From: Streptomyces actinomycinicus
GTDB lineage: Bacteria > Actinomycetota > Actinomycetes > Streptomycetales > Streptomycetaceae
Length of the DNA: 64,000 bases
Assembly (NCBI RefSeq): GCF_016741775.1
Contig: NZ_JAERRK010000015.1
Span: 124,001 to 188,000, forward strand
Reading direction: 5' to 3'
Shown one piece after another: positions 14,674 through 22,790 of this stretch. The translations under genes were made by a program, and so were the position numbers. Numbering within the stretch: position 1 is the first letter of the stretch; each line of letters opens with the position of its first letter. The notes beneath the pieces are model-generated. The model was not told where the DNA came from. It ran no database searches and saw only the letters and a list, made by a program, of their open reading frames with translations.

Positions 14674-15578
14674 GCACGGCGGAACGATTGACCGACGCCC
14701 TGTACGGGCTCGGCTGGAGCACCGTCAAGAAGCTCCCGGAGCCCGCAGCGGTCCGCCTCGGGCGCACCATCGCCGACCTCGCCTGGAAACAGCGCGGCAA
14801 GGGCGTCCGGCGCCTGGAGTCCAACTACGCGCGCGTGGTGCCCGGTGCCACTCCGGAGCGGCTGGCCGAGCTGTCCCGCGCGGGCATGCGGTCGTACCTG
14901 CGCTACTGGATGGAGTCCTTCCGGCTGCCGGCCTGGAGTGCCGAGCGCGTGAAGACGGGCTTCGACCCCAAGGACATCCACTACCTGACCGACGGACTCG
15001 CCTCCGGCCGGGGCGTGGTCCTCGCCCTGCCCCACCTGGCCAACTGGGACCTGGCCGGCGCCTGGGTCACCACCGAGCTGGAGACGCCGTTCACGACGGT
15101 CGCCGAACGCCTGAAGCCCGAGACGCTCTACGACCGGTTCGTCGCCTACCGCGAGGGCCTCGGCATGGAGGTCCTGCCGCACAGCGGCGGCACCGCCTTC
15201 GGCACACTGGCCCGCAGGCTGCGCGACGGCGGCCTGGTCTGCCTGGTCGCCGACCGTGACCTGTCCGCCTCCGGCGTCGAGGTCGGCTTCTTCGGCGAGA
15301 CGGCCCGCATGCCGGCCGGACCGGCCCTGCTCGCCCAGCAGACGGGCGCGCTGCTGCTGCCCGTCACCCTCTGGTACGACGACTCGCCGGTCATGAAGGG
15401 CCGGGTGCACCCGCCGGTCGAGGTGCCCGAGTCAGGCACGAAGGCCGAGAAGACGTCTGTCATGACACAGGCGCTGGCCGACGCCTTCGCCACCGGGATC
15501 GCCGAACATCCGGAGGACTGGCACATGCTCCAGCGGCTGTGGCTCGCCGACCTCGACCCCGCGAAGGGACCCGCGTGA
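14670..15578 (+). CDS. patA: Phosphatidylinositol mannoside acyltransferase
   Basis: 302 residues of the LpxL/HtrB lysophospholipid acyltransferase family. The HxxxxD-like site reads LPHLANWDLAG (H and D), with GLVCLVADRDLSASG and FFGETARMPAGPALLA as later family blocks. In mycobacteria the equivalent enzyme adds an acyl chain to the 6-position of the mannose on PIM1. It is peripheral to the cytoplasmic membrane face. GTG 14670 overlaps the pgsA stop and follows GGGGAGGGA; its own stop overlaps the GTG of pimA. The three genes are therefore translationally coupled and act in sequence. Confidence 0.88.
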   Translation: MSTAERLTDALYGLGWSTVKKLPEPAAVRLGRTIADLAWKQRGKGVRRLESNYARVVPGATPERLAELSRAGMRSYLRYWMESFRLPAWSAERVKTGFDPKDIHYLTDGLASGRGVVLALPHLANWDLAGAWVTTELETPFTTVAERLKPETLYDRFVAYREGLGMEVLPHSGGTAFGTLARRLRDGGLVCLVADRDLSASGVEVGFFGETARMPAGPALLAQQTGALLLPVTLWYDDSPVMKGRVHPPVEVPESGTKAEKTSVMTQALADAFATGIAEHPEDWHMLQRLWLADLDPAKGPA

Positions 15579-16738
15579 GAATCGGGATCGTCTGCCCGTA
15601 CTCCTGGGACGTGCCCGGCGGCGTCCAGTTCCACATCCGCGACCTCGCCGAGTACTTCATCCGGCTCGGCCACGAGGTGTCCGTCCTCGCCCCGGCCGAC
15701 GACGACACCCCGCTGCCGCCGTACGTCGTCTCGGCGGGCCGCGCGGTCCCGGTGCCGTACAACGGCTCGGTGGCCCGGCTGAACTTCGGCTTCCTGTCGG
15801 CCGCGCGGGTACGGCGCTGGCTGCACGACGGCGCCTTCGACGTGGTCCACATCCACGAGCCGACCTCGCCCTCGCTCGGCCTGCTGACCTGCTGGGCGGC
15901 CCAGGGCCCCATCGTCGCGACCTTCCACACCTCCAACCCGCGCTCACGAGCCATGATCGCCGCCTACGCGATCCTGCAGGCCGCGCTGGAGAAGATCAGC
16001 GCGCGGATCGCGGTCAGCGAGTACGCCCGCCGCACCCTGGTCGAGCACCTGGGCGGGGACGCGGTGGTCATCCCCAACGGCGTCGACGTGGACTTCTTCG
16101 CCCGGGCGGAGCCCGACCCGCGGTGGCAGGGCGACACCGTCGGCTTCATCGGCCGGATCGACGAGCCCCGCAAGGGTCTGCCGGTGCTGATGAAGGCCCT
16201 GCCGAAGATCCTGGCCGCCCGCCCGCAGACCCGGCTGCTGGTCGCCGGCCGGGGTGACGAGGAGGCGGCCGTCGAGGACCTGCCCGAGGAGCTGCGCTCC
16301 CGCGTGGAGTTCCTCGGCATGGTCAGCGACGAGGACAAGGCGCGGTTCCTGCGCAGCGTCGACCTGTACGTCGCGCCCAACACCGGCGGCGAGAGCTTCG
16401 GCATCATCCTGGTCGAGGCGATGTCCGCGGGCGCCCCCGTGCTCGCCTCCGACCTGGACGCCTTCGTGCAGGTCCTCGACCAGGGGGAGGCCGGCGAGGT
16501 CTTCGCCAACGAGGACGCCGACGCGCTGGCCGACGCGGCCGTACGGCTGCTGGAGGATCCCGCGCGCCGGGAGGAGCTGCGCAAGCGCGGCAGCGCCCAT
16601 GTGCGGCGGTTCGACTGGTCGACGGTCGGCGCGGACATCCTGTCCGTCTACGAGACGGTGACGGCGGGCGCGGCGGCGGTCGGCGCCGACGAGCGGACGA
16701 CCGGGCTGCGGGCGCGGTTCGGACTGGCCCGGGACTGA
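15575..16738 (+). CDS. pimA: GDP-mannose-dependent phosphatidylinositol alpha-mannosyltransferase
   Basis: 387 residues, GT4 glycosyltransferase with two Rossmann domains. The N-terminal part has the GGVQFHI loop and VVHIHEPTSP; the C-terminal part has IPNGVD, FIGRIDEPRKGLPVLMKA and the nucleotide-sugar motif GGESFGIILVEAMSAG with the E-x7-E pattern. PimA moves mannose from GDP-mannose to the 2-position of phosphatidylinositol, the first step of PIM synthesis, on the inner membrane face. GTG 15575 overlaps the patA stop. A 35-bp tandem array follows the stop. Confidence 0.92.
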   Translation: MRIGIVCPYSWDVPGGVQFHIRDLAEYFIRLGHEVSVLAPADDDTPLPPYVVSAGRAVPVPYNGSVARLNFGFLSAARVRRWLHDGAFDVVHIHEPTSPSLGLLTCWAAQGPIVATFHTSNPRSRAMIAAYAILQAALEKISARIAVSEYARRTLVEHLGGDAVVIPNGVDVDFFARAEPDPRWQGDTVGFIGRIDEPRKGLPVLMKALPKILAARPQTRLLVAGRGDEEAAVEDLPEELRSRVEFLGMVSDEDKARFLRSVDLYVAPNTGGESFGIILVEAMSAGAPVLASDLDAFVQVLDQGEAGEVFANEDADALADAAVRLLEDPARREELRKRGSAHVRRFDWSTVGADILSVYETVTAGAAAVGADERTTGLRARFGLARD

Positions 16739-16740
16739 CG

Positions 16741-16915
16741 GGGGCCGCCGTCGGCGTGCGGGCCGGCGCGGGGCCGGTGAGGCCGTCGGGGCGCGGGCCG
16801 GTGCGGGACAGGTGAGGCCGTCGGCGTGCGGGCCGGTGCGGGACAGGTGAGGCCGTCGGCGTGCGGGCCGGTGCGGGGCCGGTGAGGCCGTCGGGGCGCG
16901 GGCCGGTGTGGGGCT
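16741..16915. repeat. 35-bp minisatellite array, about five copies
   Basis: GGTGAGGCCGTCGG recurs at 16776, 16811, 16846 and 16881, exactly 35 bp apart, with a partial first copy at 16741. The array fills the gap between pimA and the LemA-like gene. The period is not a multiple of three and no spacer-like variation exists, so it is neither coding nor CRISPR. Confidence 0.9.
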
Positions 16916-16955
16916 GACCGCGGGGGCGTGTTCCGCCAGCCGATAGCCTTCGGCC

Positions 16956-17498
16956 GTGACCGCAACCCTGATCTGGATCCTCGTCGCGCTCGTCGCCGTC
17001 GGCGTGTACCTGAGCTGGACGGCCGGCCGGCTGGACCGGCTGCACGTGCGCATGGACGCCGCCCGTGCCGCACTGGACGCCCAGCTGCTGCGGCGGGCCT
17101 CCGTGGCGCAGGAACTCGCGACGTCGGGCGTGCTGGACCCGGCCGCCTCGATCGTGCTGTACGAGGCGGCCCACGCGGCCCGGCAGTCCGAGGAGGAGCA
17201 CCGGGAGGTCGCCGAGAGCGAGCTGAGCCAGGCACTGCGGGCGGTCTTCGAGGACGCCGGACAGGTGGAGGCCGTACGGGAGGCGCCGGGCGGCGAGGAG
17301 GCTGCCCGTGAGCTGGCCGAGGCCGTACGCCGGGTGCCCATGGCCCGCCGCTTCCACAACGACGCCGTGGGCGCCGCCCGCAGGCTCCGCGAGCACCGCA
17401 AGGTCCGCTGGTTCCGGCTGGCCGGACACGCCCCGTTCCCGCTGGCCTTCGAGATGGACGACGAGCCGCCCGCGGCCCTGGTGGAGAGGGCCTCCTGA
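16956..17498 (+). CDS. LemA-like membrane protein
   Basis: 180 residues from GTG 16956. One N-terminal membrane helix (about 3-22) is followed by helices with RLDRLHVRMDAARAALDAQL and near the end ARRFHNDAVGAARRLREHRK then PFPLAFEMDDEPP. This layout (helix, coiled helices, A-R-x-F/Y-N-D-A-V, then F-P-x-x-F-E) resembles LemA proteins, though diverged. The body would be outside the membrane; function unknown. A TAGCCT box 6 bp before the GTG suggests a leaderless transcript. It lies between the PIM genes and pdxS. Confidence 0.7.
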   Translation: MTATLIWILVALVAVGVYLSWTAGRLDRLHVRMDAARAALDAQLLRRASVAQELATSGVLDPAASIVLYEAAHAARQSEEEHREVAESELSQALRAVFEDAGQVEAVREAPGGEEAARELAEAVRRVPMARRFHNDAVGAARRLREHRKVRWFRLAGHAPFPLAFEMDDEPPAALVERAS

Positions 17499-17552
17499 AG
17501 CGGGCGCGTCCCGTTCCGGACTCCCTCCCGCACCCCGGGTTCGAACCCCAGG

Positions 17553-17605
17553 TGGACCAAAAGGATCCACCGGCTTGCCATTGGCCCTTGCTGTGGCCTG
17601 GTCCA
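17553..17605. promoter_or_regulatory. Inverted TGGACCA / TGGTCCA pair, MocR/PdxR-like operator
   Basis: TGGACCA (17553-17559) and its reverse complement TGGTCCA (17599-17605) lie upstream of pdxS (start 17659), with a further half match GGATCCA at 17563. PdxR regulators of the MocR family are known to bind TGGACTA/TGGACC-type repeats before pdxST. No mocR gene is next to it in this window, so the regulator would act in trans. Confidence 0.4.
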
Positions 17606-17658
17606 CTCACGTTTCCTCTTCGGAGCAGAAACCCTCTTTCACTTCAGTGAGGTCACCC

Positions 17659-18564
17659 GTGTCCACCATCGAGAACCAGGCTCCCGAGACCGGCACCGCC
17701 CGCGTGAAGCGCGGCATGGCCGAGCAGCTCAAGGGCGGCGTGATCATGGACGTCGTCACGCCGGAGCAGGCGAAGATCGCCGAGGACGCGGGCGCCGTCG
17801 CGGTCATGGCCCTGGAGCGGGTCCCCGCCGACATCCGCAAGGACGGCGGCGTCGCCCGCATGTCCGACCCCGACATGATCGAGGGCATCATCGACGCCGT
17901 CTCGATCCCGGTCATGGCCAAGTCCCGCATCGGCCACTTCGTCGAGGCCCAGGTGCTGCAGTCCCTCGGCGTCGACTACATCGACGAGTCCGAGGTCCTC
18001 ACCCCGGCCGACGAGGTCAACCACTCCGACAAGTGGTCCTTCACCACCCCGTTCGTCTGTGGTGCCACCAACCTGGGCGAGGCCCTGCGCCGCATCGCCG
18101 AGGGCGCCGCGATGATCCGGTCCAAGGGCGAGGCCGGCACCGGCAACGTCGTGGAGGCCGTCCGCCACCTGCGCCAGATCAAGAACGAGATCGCCAAGCT
18201 GCGCGGCTTCGACAACCACGAGCTGTACGCCGCCGCCAAGGAGCTGCGCGCCCCGTACGAGCTGGTCAAGGAGGTCGCCGAGCTGGGCAAGCTCCCGGTG
18301 GTGCTGTTCTCCGCCGGTGGCGTCGCCACCCCGGCCGACGCGGCCCTGATGCGTCAGCTCGGTGCCGAGGGCGTCTTCGTCGGCTCCGGCATCTTCAAGT
18401 CCGGCGACCCGGCCAAGCGCGCCGCCGCCATCGTGAAGGCCACCACCTTCTACGACGACCCGAAGATCATCGCGGACGCGTCCCGCAACCTCGGCGAGGC
18501 CATGGTCGGCATCAACTGCGACACCCTCCCCGAGACCGAGCGCTACGCCAACCGCGGCTGGTAA
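17659..18564 (+). CDS. pdxS: Pyridoxal 5'-phosphate synthase lyase subunit
   Basis: 301 residues of the very conserved SOR/SNZ family. The two working lysines are visible: K88 in VMAKSRIGHFVEAQ and K156 in IRSKGEAGTGN, between which intermediates move. PdxS condenses ribose 5-phosphate, glyceraldehyde 3-phosphate and ammonia (from PdxT) into PLP, as a dodecamer. GTG 17659 has GTGAGG six bp upstream. pdxT follows 21 bp later. The 160-bp gap before it carries the TGGACCA pair. Confidence 0.97.
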   Translation: MSTIENQAPETGTARVKRGMAEQLKGGVIMDVVTPEQAKIAEDAGAVAVMALERVPADIRKDGGVARMSDPDMIEGIIDAVSIPVMAKSRIGHFVEAQVLQSLGVDYIDESEVLTPADEVNHSDKWSFTTPFVCGATNLGEALRRIAEGAAMIRSKGEAGTGNVVEAVRHLRQIKNEIAKLRGFDNHELYAAAKELRAPYELVKEVAELGKLPVVLFSAGGVATPADAALMRQLGAEGVFVGSGIFKSGDPAKRAAAIVKATTFYDDPKIIADASRNLGEAMVGINCDTLPETERYANRGW

Positions 18565-18585
18565 CCCACACAGGTACATCACCCC

Positions 18586-19191
18586 ATGAACACTCCTGTC
18601 ATAGGCGTCCTGGCCCTCCAGGGCGACGTACGGGAGCACCTCATCGCCCTGGCCGCGGCCGACGCCGTGGCCAGGCCGGTGCGGCGCCCCGAGGAACTCG
18701 CCGAGGTCGACGGTCTCGTCCTGCCCGGCGGCGAGTCGACCACCATCTCCAAGCTGGCCGTCCTGTTCGGCGTGATGGAGCCCCTCCGCGCGCGCGTGCG
18801 GGCCGGCATGCCCGTCTACGGGACCTGCGCGGGCATGATCATGCTCGCCGACAAGATCCTCGACCCGCGTTCGGGCCAGGAGACCGTCGGCGGCATCGAC
18901 ATGATCGTGCGCCGCAACGCCTTCGGCCGGCAGAACGAGTCGTTCGAGGCCGCGCTCGACGTGCGGGGCATCCCGGGCGATCCTGTGGAGGGCGTCTTCA
19001 TCCGCGCCCCCTGGGTGGAGTCCGTGGGCGCCGCGGCCGAGGTGCTCGCCGAGCACGACGGTCACATCGTCGCCGTCCGCCAGGGCAACGCCCTCGCCAC
19101 GTCGTTCCACCCCGAACTGACCGGCGACCACCGTGTGCACGCCCTGTTCGTCGACATGGTGCGCGCCAACGGGACCGCGGAGTCCTTGTAG
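18586..19191 (+). CDS. pdxT: Pyridoxal 5'-phosphate synthase glutaminase subunit
   Basis: 201 residues, class I glutamine amidotransferase of the SNO type. The triad is C81 (YGTCAGM), H175 and E177 (SFHPELTG), and the oxyanion strand LPGGEST is present. It releases ammonia from glutamine for PdxS and is active only in the PdxST complex. The short 21-bp gap after pdxS shows one operon. Length and motifs are normal. Confidence 0.96.
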   Translation: MNTPVIGVLALQGDVREHLIALAAADAVARPVRRPEELAEVDGLVLPGGESTTISKLAVLFGVMEPLRARVRAGMPVYGTCAGMIMLADKILDPRSGQETVGGIDMIVRRNAFGRQNESFEAALDVRGIPGDPVEGVFIRAPWVESVGAAAEVLAEHDGHIVAVRQGNALATSFHPELTGDHRVHALFVDMVRANGTAESL

Positions 19192-19239
19192 GATCTCTGG
19201 CGTTCGTTCATAGACGGGTTACGCGAAGGAGACAGGCAG

Positions 19240-19992
19240 ATGTCCGGCCACTCTAAATGGGCCACGACGAAGCACAAGAAGGCCGTGATCGACGCCAAGC
19301 GCGGCAAGCTCTTCGCGAAGCTGATCAAGAACATCGAGGTCGCTGCGCGTATGGGCGGTGTCGACCTCGACGGCAACCCGACGCTGTACGACGCCGTCCA
19401 GAAGGCCAAGAAGCAGTCGGTCCCGAACAAGAACATCGACTCCGCGATCAAGCGCGGTGGCGGTCTCGAGGCCGGCGGCGCCGACTACGAGACGATCATG
19501 TACGAGGGCTACGGCCCGAACGGTGTCGCGGTGCTCATCGAGTGCCTCACCGACAACCGCAACCGCGCCGCCTCCGACGTCCGTGTCGCGATGACCCGCA
19601 ACGGCGGCTCGATGGCCGACCCCGGCTCCGTGTCGTACCTGTTCAACCGCAAGGGCGTCGTCATCGTCCCCAAGGGCGAGCTGGCCGAGGACGACGTGCT
19701 CGGCGCCGTCCTGGACGCCGGTGCCGAGGAGGTCAACGACCTCGGCGAGTCCTTCGAGGTGCTCAGCGAGGCCACCGACCTGGTCGCGGTCCGCACCGCC
19801 CTCCAGGAGGCCGGCATCGACTACGACTCCGCGGAGGCCAACTTCGTCCCGACCATGCAGGTCGAGCTGGACGAGGAAGGCGCCAAGAAGATCTTCAAGC
19901 TGATCGACGCGCTCGAGGACAGCGACGACGTGCAGAACGTCTTCGCGAACTTCGACGTGAGCGACGAGATCATGGAGAAGGTGGACGCGTAA
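19240..19992 (+). CDS. yebC: YebC/PmpR-family protein (TACO1-like)
   Basis: 250 residues, beginning MSGHSKWATTKHKKAVIDAKRGKLF, the family signature, with GGVDLDGNP and NFVPTMQVEL later. Members were described as DNA-binding regulators and, more recently, as factors that help ribosomes on difficult (proline-rich) stretches; which role holds here is not visible. GAAGGAG precedes the ATG by 8 bp. It sits between pdxT and the ruv genes, as in mycobacteria, and is followed by a strong hairpin. Confidence 0.93.
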   Translation: MSGHSKWATTKHKKAVIDAKRGKLFAKLIKNIEVAARMGGVDLDGNPTLYDAVQKAKKQSVPNKNIDSAIKRGGGLEAGGADYETIMYEGYGPNGVAVLIECLTDNRNRAASDVRVAMTRNGGSMADPGSVSYLFNRKGVVIVPKGELAEDDVLGAVLDAGAEEVNDLGESFEVLSEATDLVAVRTALQEAGIDYDSAEANFVPTMQVELDEEGAKKIFKLIDALEDSDDVQNVFANFDVSDEIMEKVDA

Positions 19993-20009
19993 CGCACGCG
20001 GCGTACCGA

Positions 20010-20042
20010 ACGGGCCGACGGGACACACACCCGTCGGCCCGT
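20010..20042 (+). terminator. Terminator after yebC
   Basis: ACGGGCCGACGGG (20010-20022) pairs fully with CCCGTCGGCCCGT (20030-20042) around ACACACA, followed by CGCTTTGT. It separates the pdxST-yebC unit from ruvCAB. Confidence 0.8.
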
Positions 20043-20102
20043 CGCTTTGTCAGTGGCACCCGATAGCCTGCACGAACCGGCTGTCGAAGGGAGGGGGCGC
20101 GC

Positions 20103-20642
20103 GTGCGTGTACTGGGGGTGGACCCCGGGCTGACCCGGTGCGGCGTCGGTGTCGTGGAGGGGGTCGCGGGCCGACCGCTCACCATGCTCGGCGTCGGGGT
20201 CGTACGGACGCCCGCGGACGCCGACCTCGGTCACCGGCTGCTCGCCGTCGAACAGGGCATCGAGCGGTGGCTGGACGAGCACCGGCCCGAACTCGTCGCC
20301 GTCGAGCGCGTCTTCAGCCAGCACAACGTGCGCACCGTCATGGGCACCGCCCAGGCCAGCGCCGTAGCGATGCTGTGCGCCGCCCGGCGCGGCATCCCGG
20401 TCGCCCTGCACACCCCGAGCGAGGTCAAGGCCGCCGTCACCGGCAGCGGACGGGCCGACAAGGCGCAGGTCGGAGCCATGGTCACCCGACTGCTCCGGCT
20501 CAGCGCCCCGCCCAGGCCCGCCGACGCCGCCGACGCCCTCGCCCTCGCCATCTGCCACATCTGGCGCGCCCCCGCCCAGAACCGGCTCCAGCAGGCCGTC
20601 GCCCTGCACACCGCCCACGCAACGAAAGGCCGTACGGCATGA
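20103..20642 (+). CDS. ruvC: Holliday junction resolvase RuvC
   Basis: 179 residues. The four acidic catalytic residues of the RNase H-like fold are recognisable: D7 in VLGVDPGLTRCG, E in VAVERVF, and the D pair in ADAADALALAICH. RuvC is a dimeric endonuclease that cuts Holliday junctions held by RuvAB. GTG 20103 follows GGGAGG. Its stop overlaps the ruvA start (ATGA), so the pair is coupled. Confidence 0.95.
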   Translation: MRVLGVDPGLTRCGVGVVEGVAGRPLTMLGVGVVRTPADADLGHRLLAVEQGIERWLDEHRPELVAVERVFSQHNVRTVMGTAQASAVAMLCAARRGIPVALHTPSEVKAAVTGSGRADKAQVGAMVTRLLRLSAPPRPADAADALALAICHIWRAPAQNRLQQAVALHTAHATKGRTA

Positions 20643-21244
20643 TCGCCTTCGTCAGCGGCACGGTCGCCGCACTCGCCCCCGACGCCGCGGTCGTCGAGGT
20701 CGGCGGCGTCGGCATGGCCGTCCAGTGCACGCCGGACACGCTGTCGACGCTGCGCATCGGTCAGCCCGCGAAGCTGCACACGTCCCTCGTCGTCCGCGAG
20801 GACTCGCTGACCCTGTACGGCTTCGCGGACGACGACGCCCGCCAGGTCTTCGAGCTGCTGCAGACCGCGAGCGGGGTCGGCCCGCGCCTGGCCCAGGCCA
20901 TGCTCGCCGTGCACAGCCCGGACGCGCTGCGCCGCGCCGTCGCCACCGGCGACGAGAAGGCCCTCACGGCCGTCCCCGGCATCGGCAAGAAGGGTGCCCA
21001 GAAGCTGCTGCTGGAGCTGAAGGACCGGCTCGGCGACCCCGTCGGCGCCCCCGCCGTCGGCACACCGGTCTCGCAGGGCTGGCGCGACCAGCTGCACGCG
21101 GCCCTCATCGGTCTCGGCTACGCCACCCGGGAGGCCGACGAGGCGGTCACCGCCGTGACGCCCCAGGCCGAGGCCGCCGGTGGCACGCCGCAGGTGGGCC
21201 AGCTGCTCAGAGCCGCCCTGCAGACCCTGAACCGAGCCCGCTGA
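20639..21244 (+). CDS. ruvA: Holliday junction branch migration protein RuvA
   Basis: 201 residues. The OB domain (MIAFVSGTVAALAPDAAVVEVGGVG) is followed by two helix-hairpin-helix units (GVGPRLAQAML and VPGIGKKGAQKLLLELKD) and a C-terminal domain that touches RuvB. It binds the four-way junction as a tetramer. ATG 20639 overlaps the ruvC stop. ruvB follows after 103 bp. Confidence 0.95.
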   Translation: MIAFVSGTVAALAPDAAVVEVGGVGMAVQCTPDTLSTLRIGQPAKLHTSLVVREDSLTLYGFADDDARQVFELLQTASGVGPRLAQAMLAVHSPDALRRAVATGDEKALTAVPGIGKKGAQKLLLELKDRLGDPVGAPAVGTPVSQGWRDQLHAALIGLGYATREADEAVTAVTPQAEAAGGTPQVGQLLRAALQTLNRAR

Positions 21245-21347
21245 CCCGAGACCGTCCGTCAGGCACACCCATGGTGTGCGCTCCCGGGGAAGACCCCGGA
21301 CCCCGGCCGAACGACCCGGCCGGCGTTCCACCGCGAGGAGAATGGCA

Positions 21348-22433
21348 GTGAACTGGGACGACCCGACCGACACCGCCGCCGCATCAGCGGAGCGGCTGGT
21401 CGGCCCTGCGGCCGACCGGGAGGACCAGGCCGTCGAGGCGGCCCTGCGCCCCAAGGACCTCGGCGAGTTCATCGGCCAGGAGAAGGTCCGCGAGCAGCTC
21501 GACCTGGTCCTGCGCGCCGCACGCGCGCGGGGCGCCACCGCCGACCACGTCCTGCTGTCCGGCGCGCCCGGCCTCGGCAAGACCACCCTGTCGATGATCA
21601 TCGCGGCCGAGATGGGCGCCCCCATCCGGATCACCTCCGGCCCCGCCATCCAGCACGCCGGCGACCTCGCGGCGATCCTCTCCTCCCTCCAGGAGGGCGA
21701 GGTCCTCTTCCTGGACGAGATCCACCGCATGTCCCGGCCCGCCGAGGAGATGCTCTACATGGCCATGGAGGACTTCCGCGTCGACGTCATCGTGGGCAAG
21801 GGCCCCGGCGCCACCGCCATCCCGCTGGAACTGCCGCCGTTCACCCTGGTCGGCGCCACCACCCGCGCGGGCCTGCTGCCGCCCCCGCTGCGCGACCGCT
21901 TCGGCTTCACCGCGCACATGGAGTTCTACGAACCGCACGAACTGGAGCGCGTCGTGCACCGCTCGGCGAACCTGCTGGACGTCGGGATCGAGCCGGACGG
22001 CGCTGCCGAGATCGCCGGCCGCTCCCGCGGAACGCCCCGCATCGCCAACCGCCTGCTGCGCCGCGTCCGCGACTATGCGCAGGTCAAGGCCGACGGACTG
22101 ATCACGCGCGAGATCGCCGCGGCGGCCCTCGCCGTGTACGAGGTCGACGCGCGCGGCCTCGACCGGCTCGACCGCGCCGTCCTGGAGGCCCTGCTGAAGC
22201 TGTTCGGCGGCGGCCCGGTCGGTCTGTCCACCCTCGCGGTCGCGGTGGGGGAGGAGCGCGAGACGGTGGAAGAGGTCGCCGAGCCCTTCCTGGTCCGGGA
22301 GGGCCTGCTCGCCCGCACCCCGCGCGGCCGGGTGGGCACCCCCGCCGCATGGGCACACCTCGGCCTCACCCCGCCCCACGCGGCCCCCGGCGGACCCGCG
22401 GGAAACGGACAGCAGGGCCTGTTCGGGACGTGA
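21348..22433 (+). CDS. ruvB: Holliday junction branch migration ATPase RuvB
   Basis: 361 residues. AAA+ motor with Walker A GAPGLGKTT (72-80), Walker B LFLDEIHR, sensor GATTRAG and arginine finger region LRDRFG, followed by the winged-helix domain. Hexamers pump DNA through the RuvA-junction complex. GAGGAG is 7 bp before GTG 21348 but only 1 bp before the ATG at 21342, so the GTG is the start. The stop overlaps the first copy of a 22-bp direct repeat. Confidence 0.95.
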   Translation: MNWDDPTDTAAASAERLVGPAADREDQAVEAALRPKDLGEFIGQEKVREQLDLVLRAARARGATADHVLLSGAPGLGKTTLSMIIAAEMGAPIRITSGPAIQHAGDLAAILSSLQEGEVLFLDEIHRMSRPAEEMLYMAMEDFRVDVIVGKGPGATAIPLELPPFTLVGATTRAGLLPPPLRDRFGFTAHMEFYEPHELERVVHRSANLLDVGIEPDGAAEIAGRSRGTPRIANRLLRRVRDYAQVKADGLITREIAAAALAVYEVDARGLDRLDRAVLEALLKLFGGGPVGLSTLAVAVGEERETVEEVAEPFLVREGLLARTPRGRVGTPAAWAHLGLTPPHAAPGGPAGNGQQGLFGT

Positions 22434-22473
22434 CGACAGGATCCGCCCGCAGTGACGACGGGATCCGCCCGCA
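22430..22473. repeat. 22-bp direct repeat after ruvB
   Basis: GTGACGAC(A/G)GGATCCGCCCGCA occurs twice head to tail (22430-22451 and 22452-22473) with one mismatch; the first copy overlaps the ruvB stop codon. Confidence 0.8.
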
Positions 22474-22479
22474 GCCGAC

Positions 22480-22504
22480 GGCGCCGGCCGTGACGGCCGG
22501 CGCC
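22480..22504 (+). terminator. Hairpin after ruvB
   Basis: GGCGCCGGCCG (22480-22490) pairs with CGGCCGGCGCC (22494-22504) around a 3-nt loop TGA. No U-tract follows. Confidence 0.55.
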
Positions 22505-22670
22505 GGCCCGCGGCGCGGGACCTGCTGGGCGGCGGGGGCAACCGCAGCGGGAAGGCGGCGCCACCCTGGGGCGACGGGGCGGCGGGCCGAGCCCCGTCCT
22601 GTGACGACGTGATGCCTTCGTGACGGCGAGGGCATTGGCCGGACCAGGAACTCAGGTGCCATGCTGAGCG

Positions 22671-22700
22671 TTGTTCCATGCATGCGGACTCGCTTAGACT
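22671..22700 (+). promoter_or_regulatory. Candidate promoter of yajC-secDF
   Basis: TTGTTC (22671-22676) and TAGACT (22695-22700) are separated by 18 bp, close to the vegetative SigHrdB consensus, and lie in the 357-bp gap between ruvB and yajC about 90 bp before the start codon. Apart from this, the repeat and the hairpin, I see nothing else in that gap. Confidence 0.5.
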
Positions 22701-22790
22701 CCGCCGATGCCGCCCTCCCGGGCGGCGCCGACCACACCCCCATCACATAGGCCGCTCTCCGCCGCGGTCGCGCGAAGGAAATCCCGTCCC

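Noticed and set aside
16741..16915. CRISPR-like regularly spaced repeats
   Set aside because: Units are head to tail with no unique spacers, and no cas genes are near; the same holds for the 39-bp array at 54094.
17537..17548. T-arm-like GGGTTCGAACCC before pdxS as a tRNA or tRNA remnant
   Set aside because: No matching acceptor, D or anticodon arm exists upstream; the word is just palindromic.
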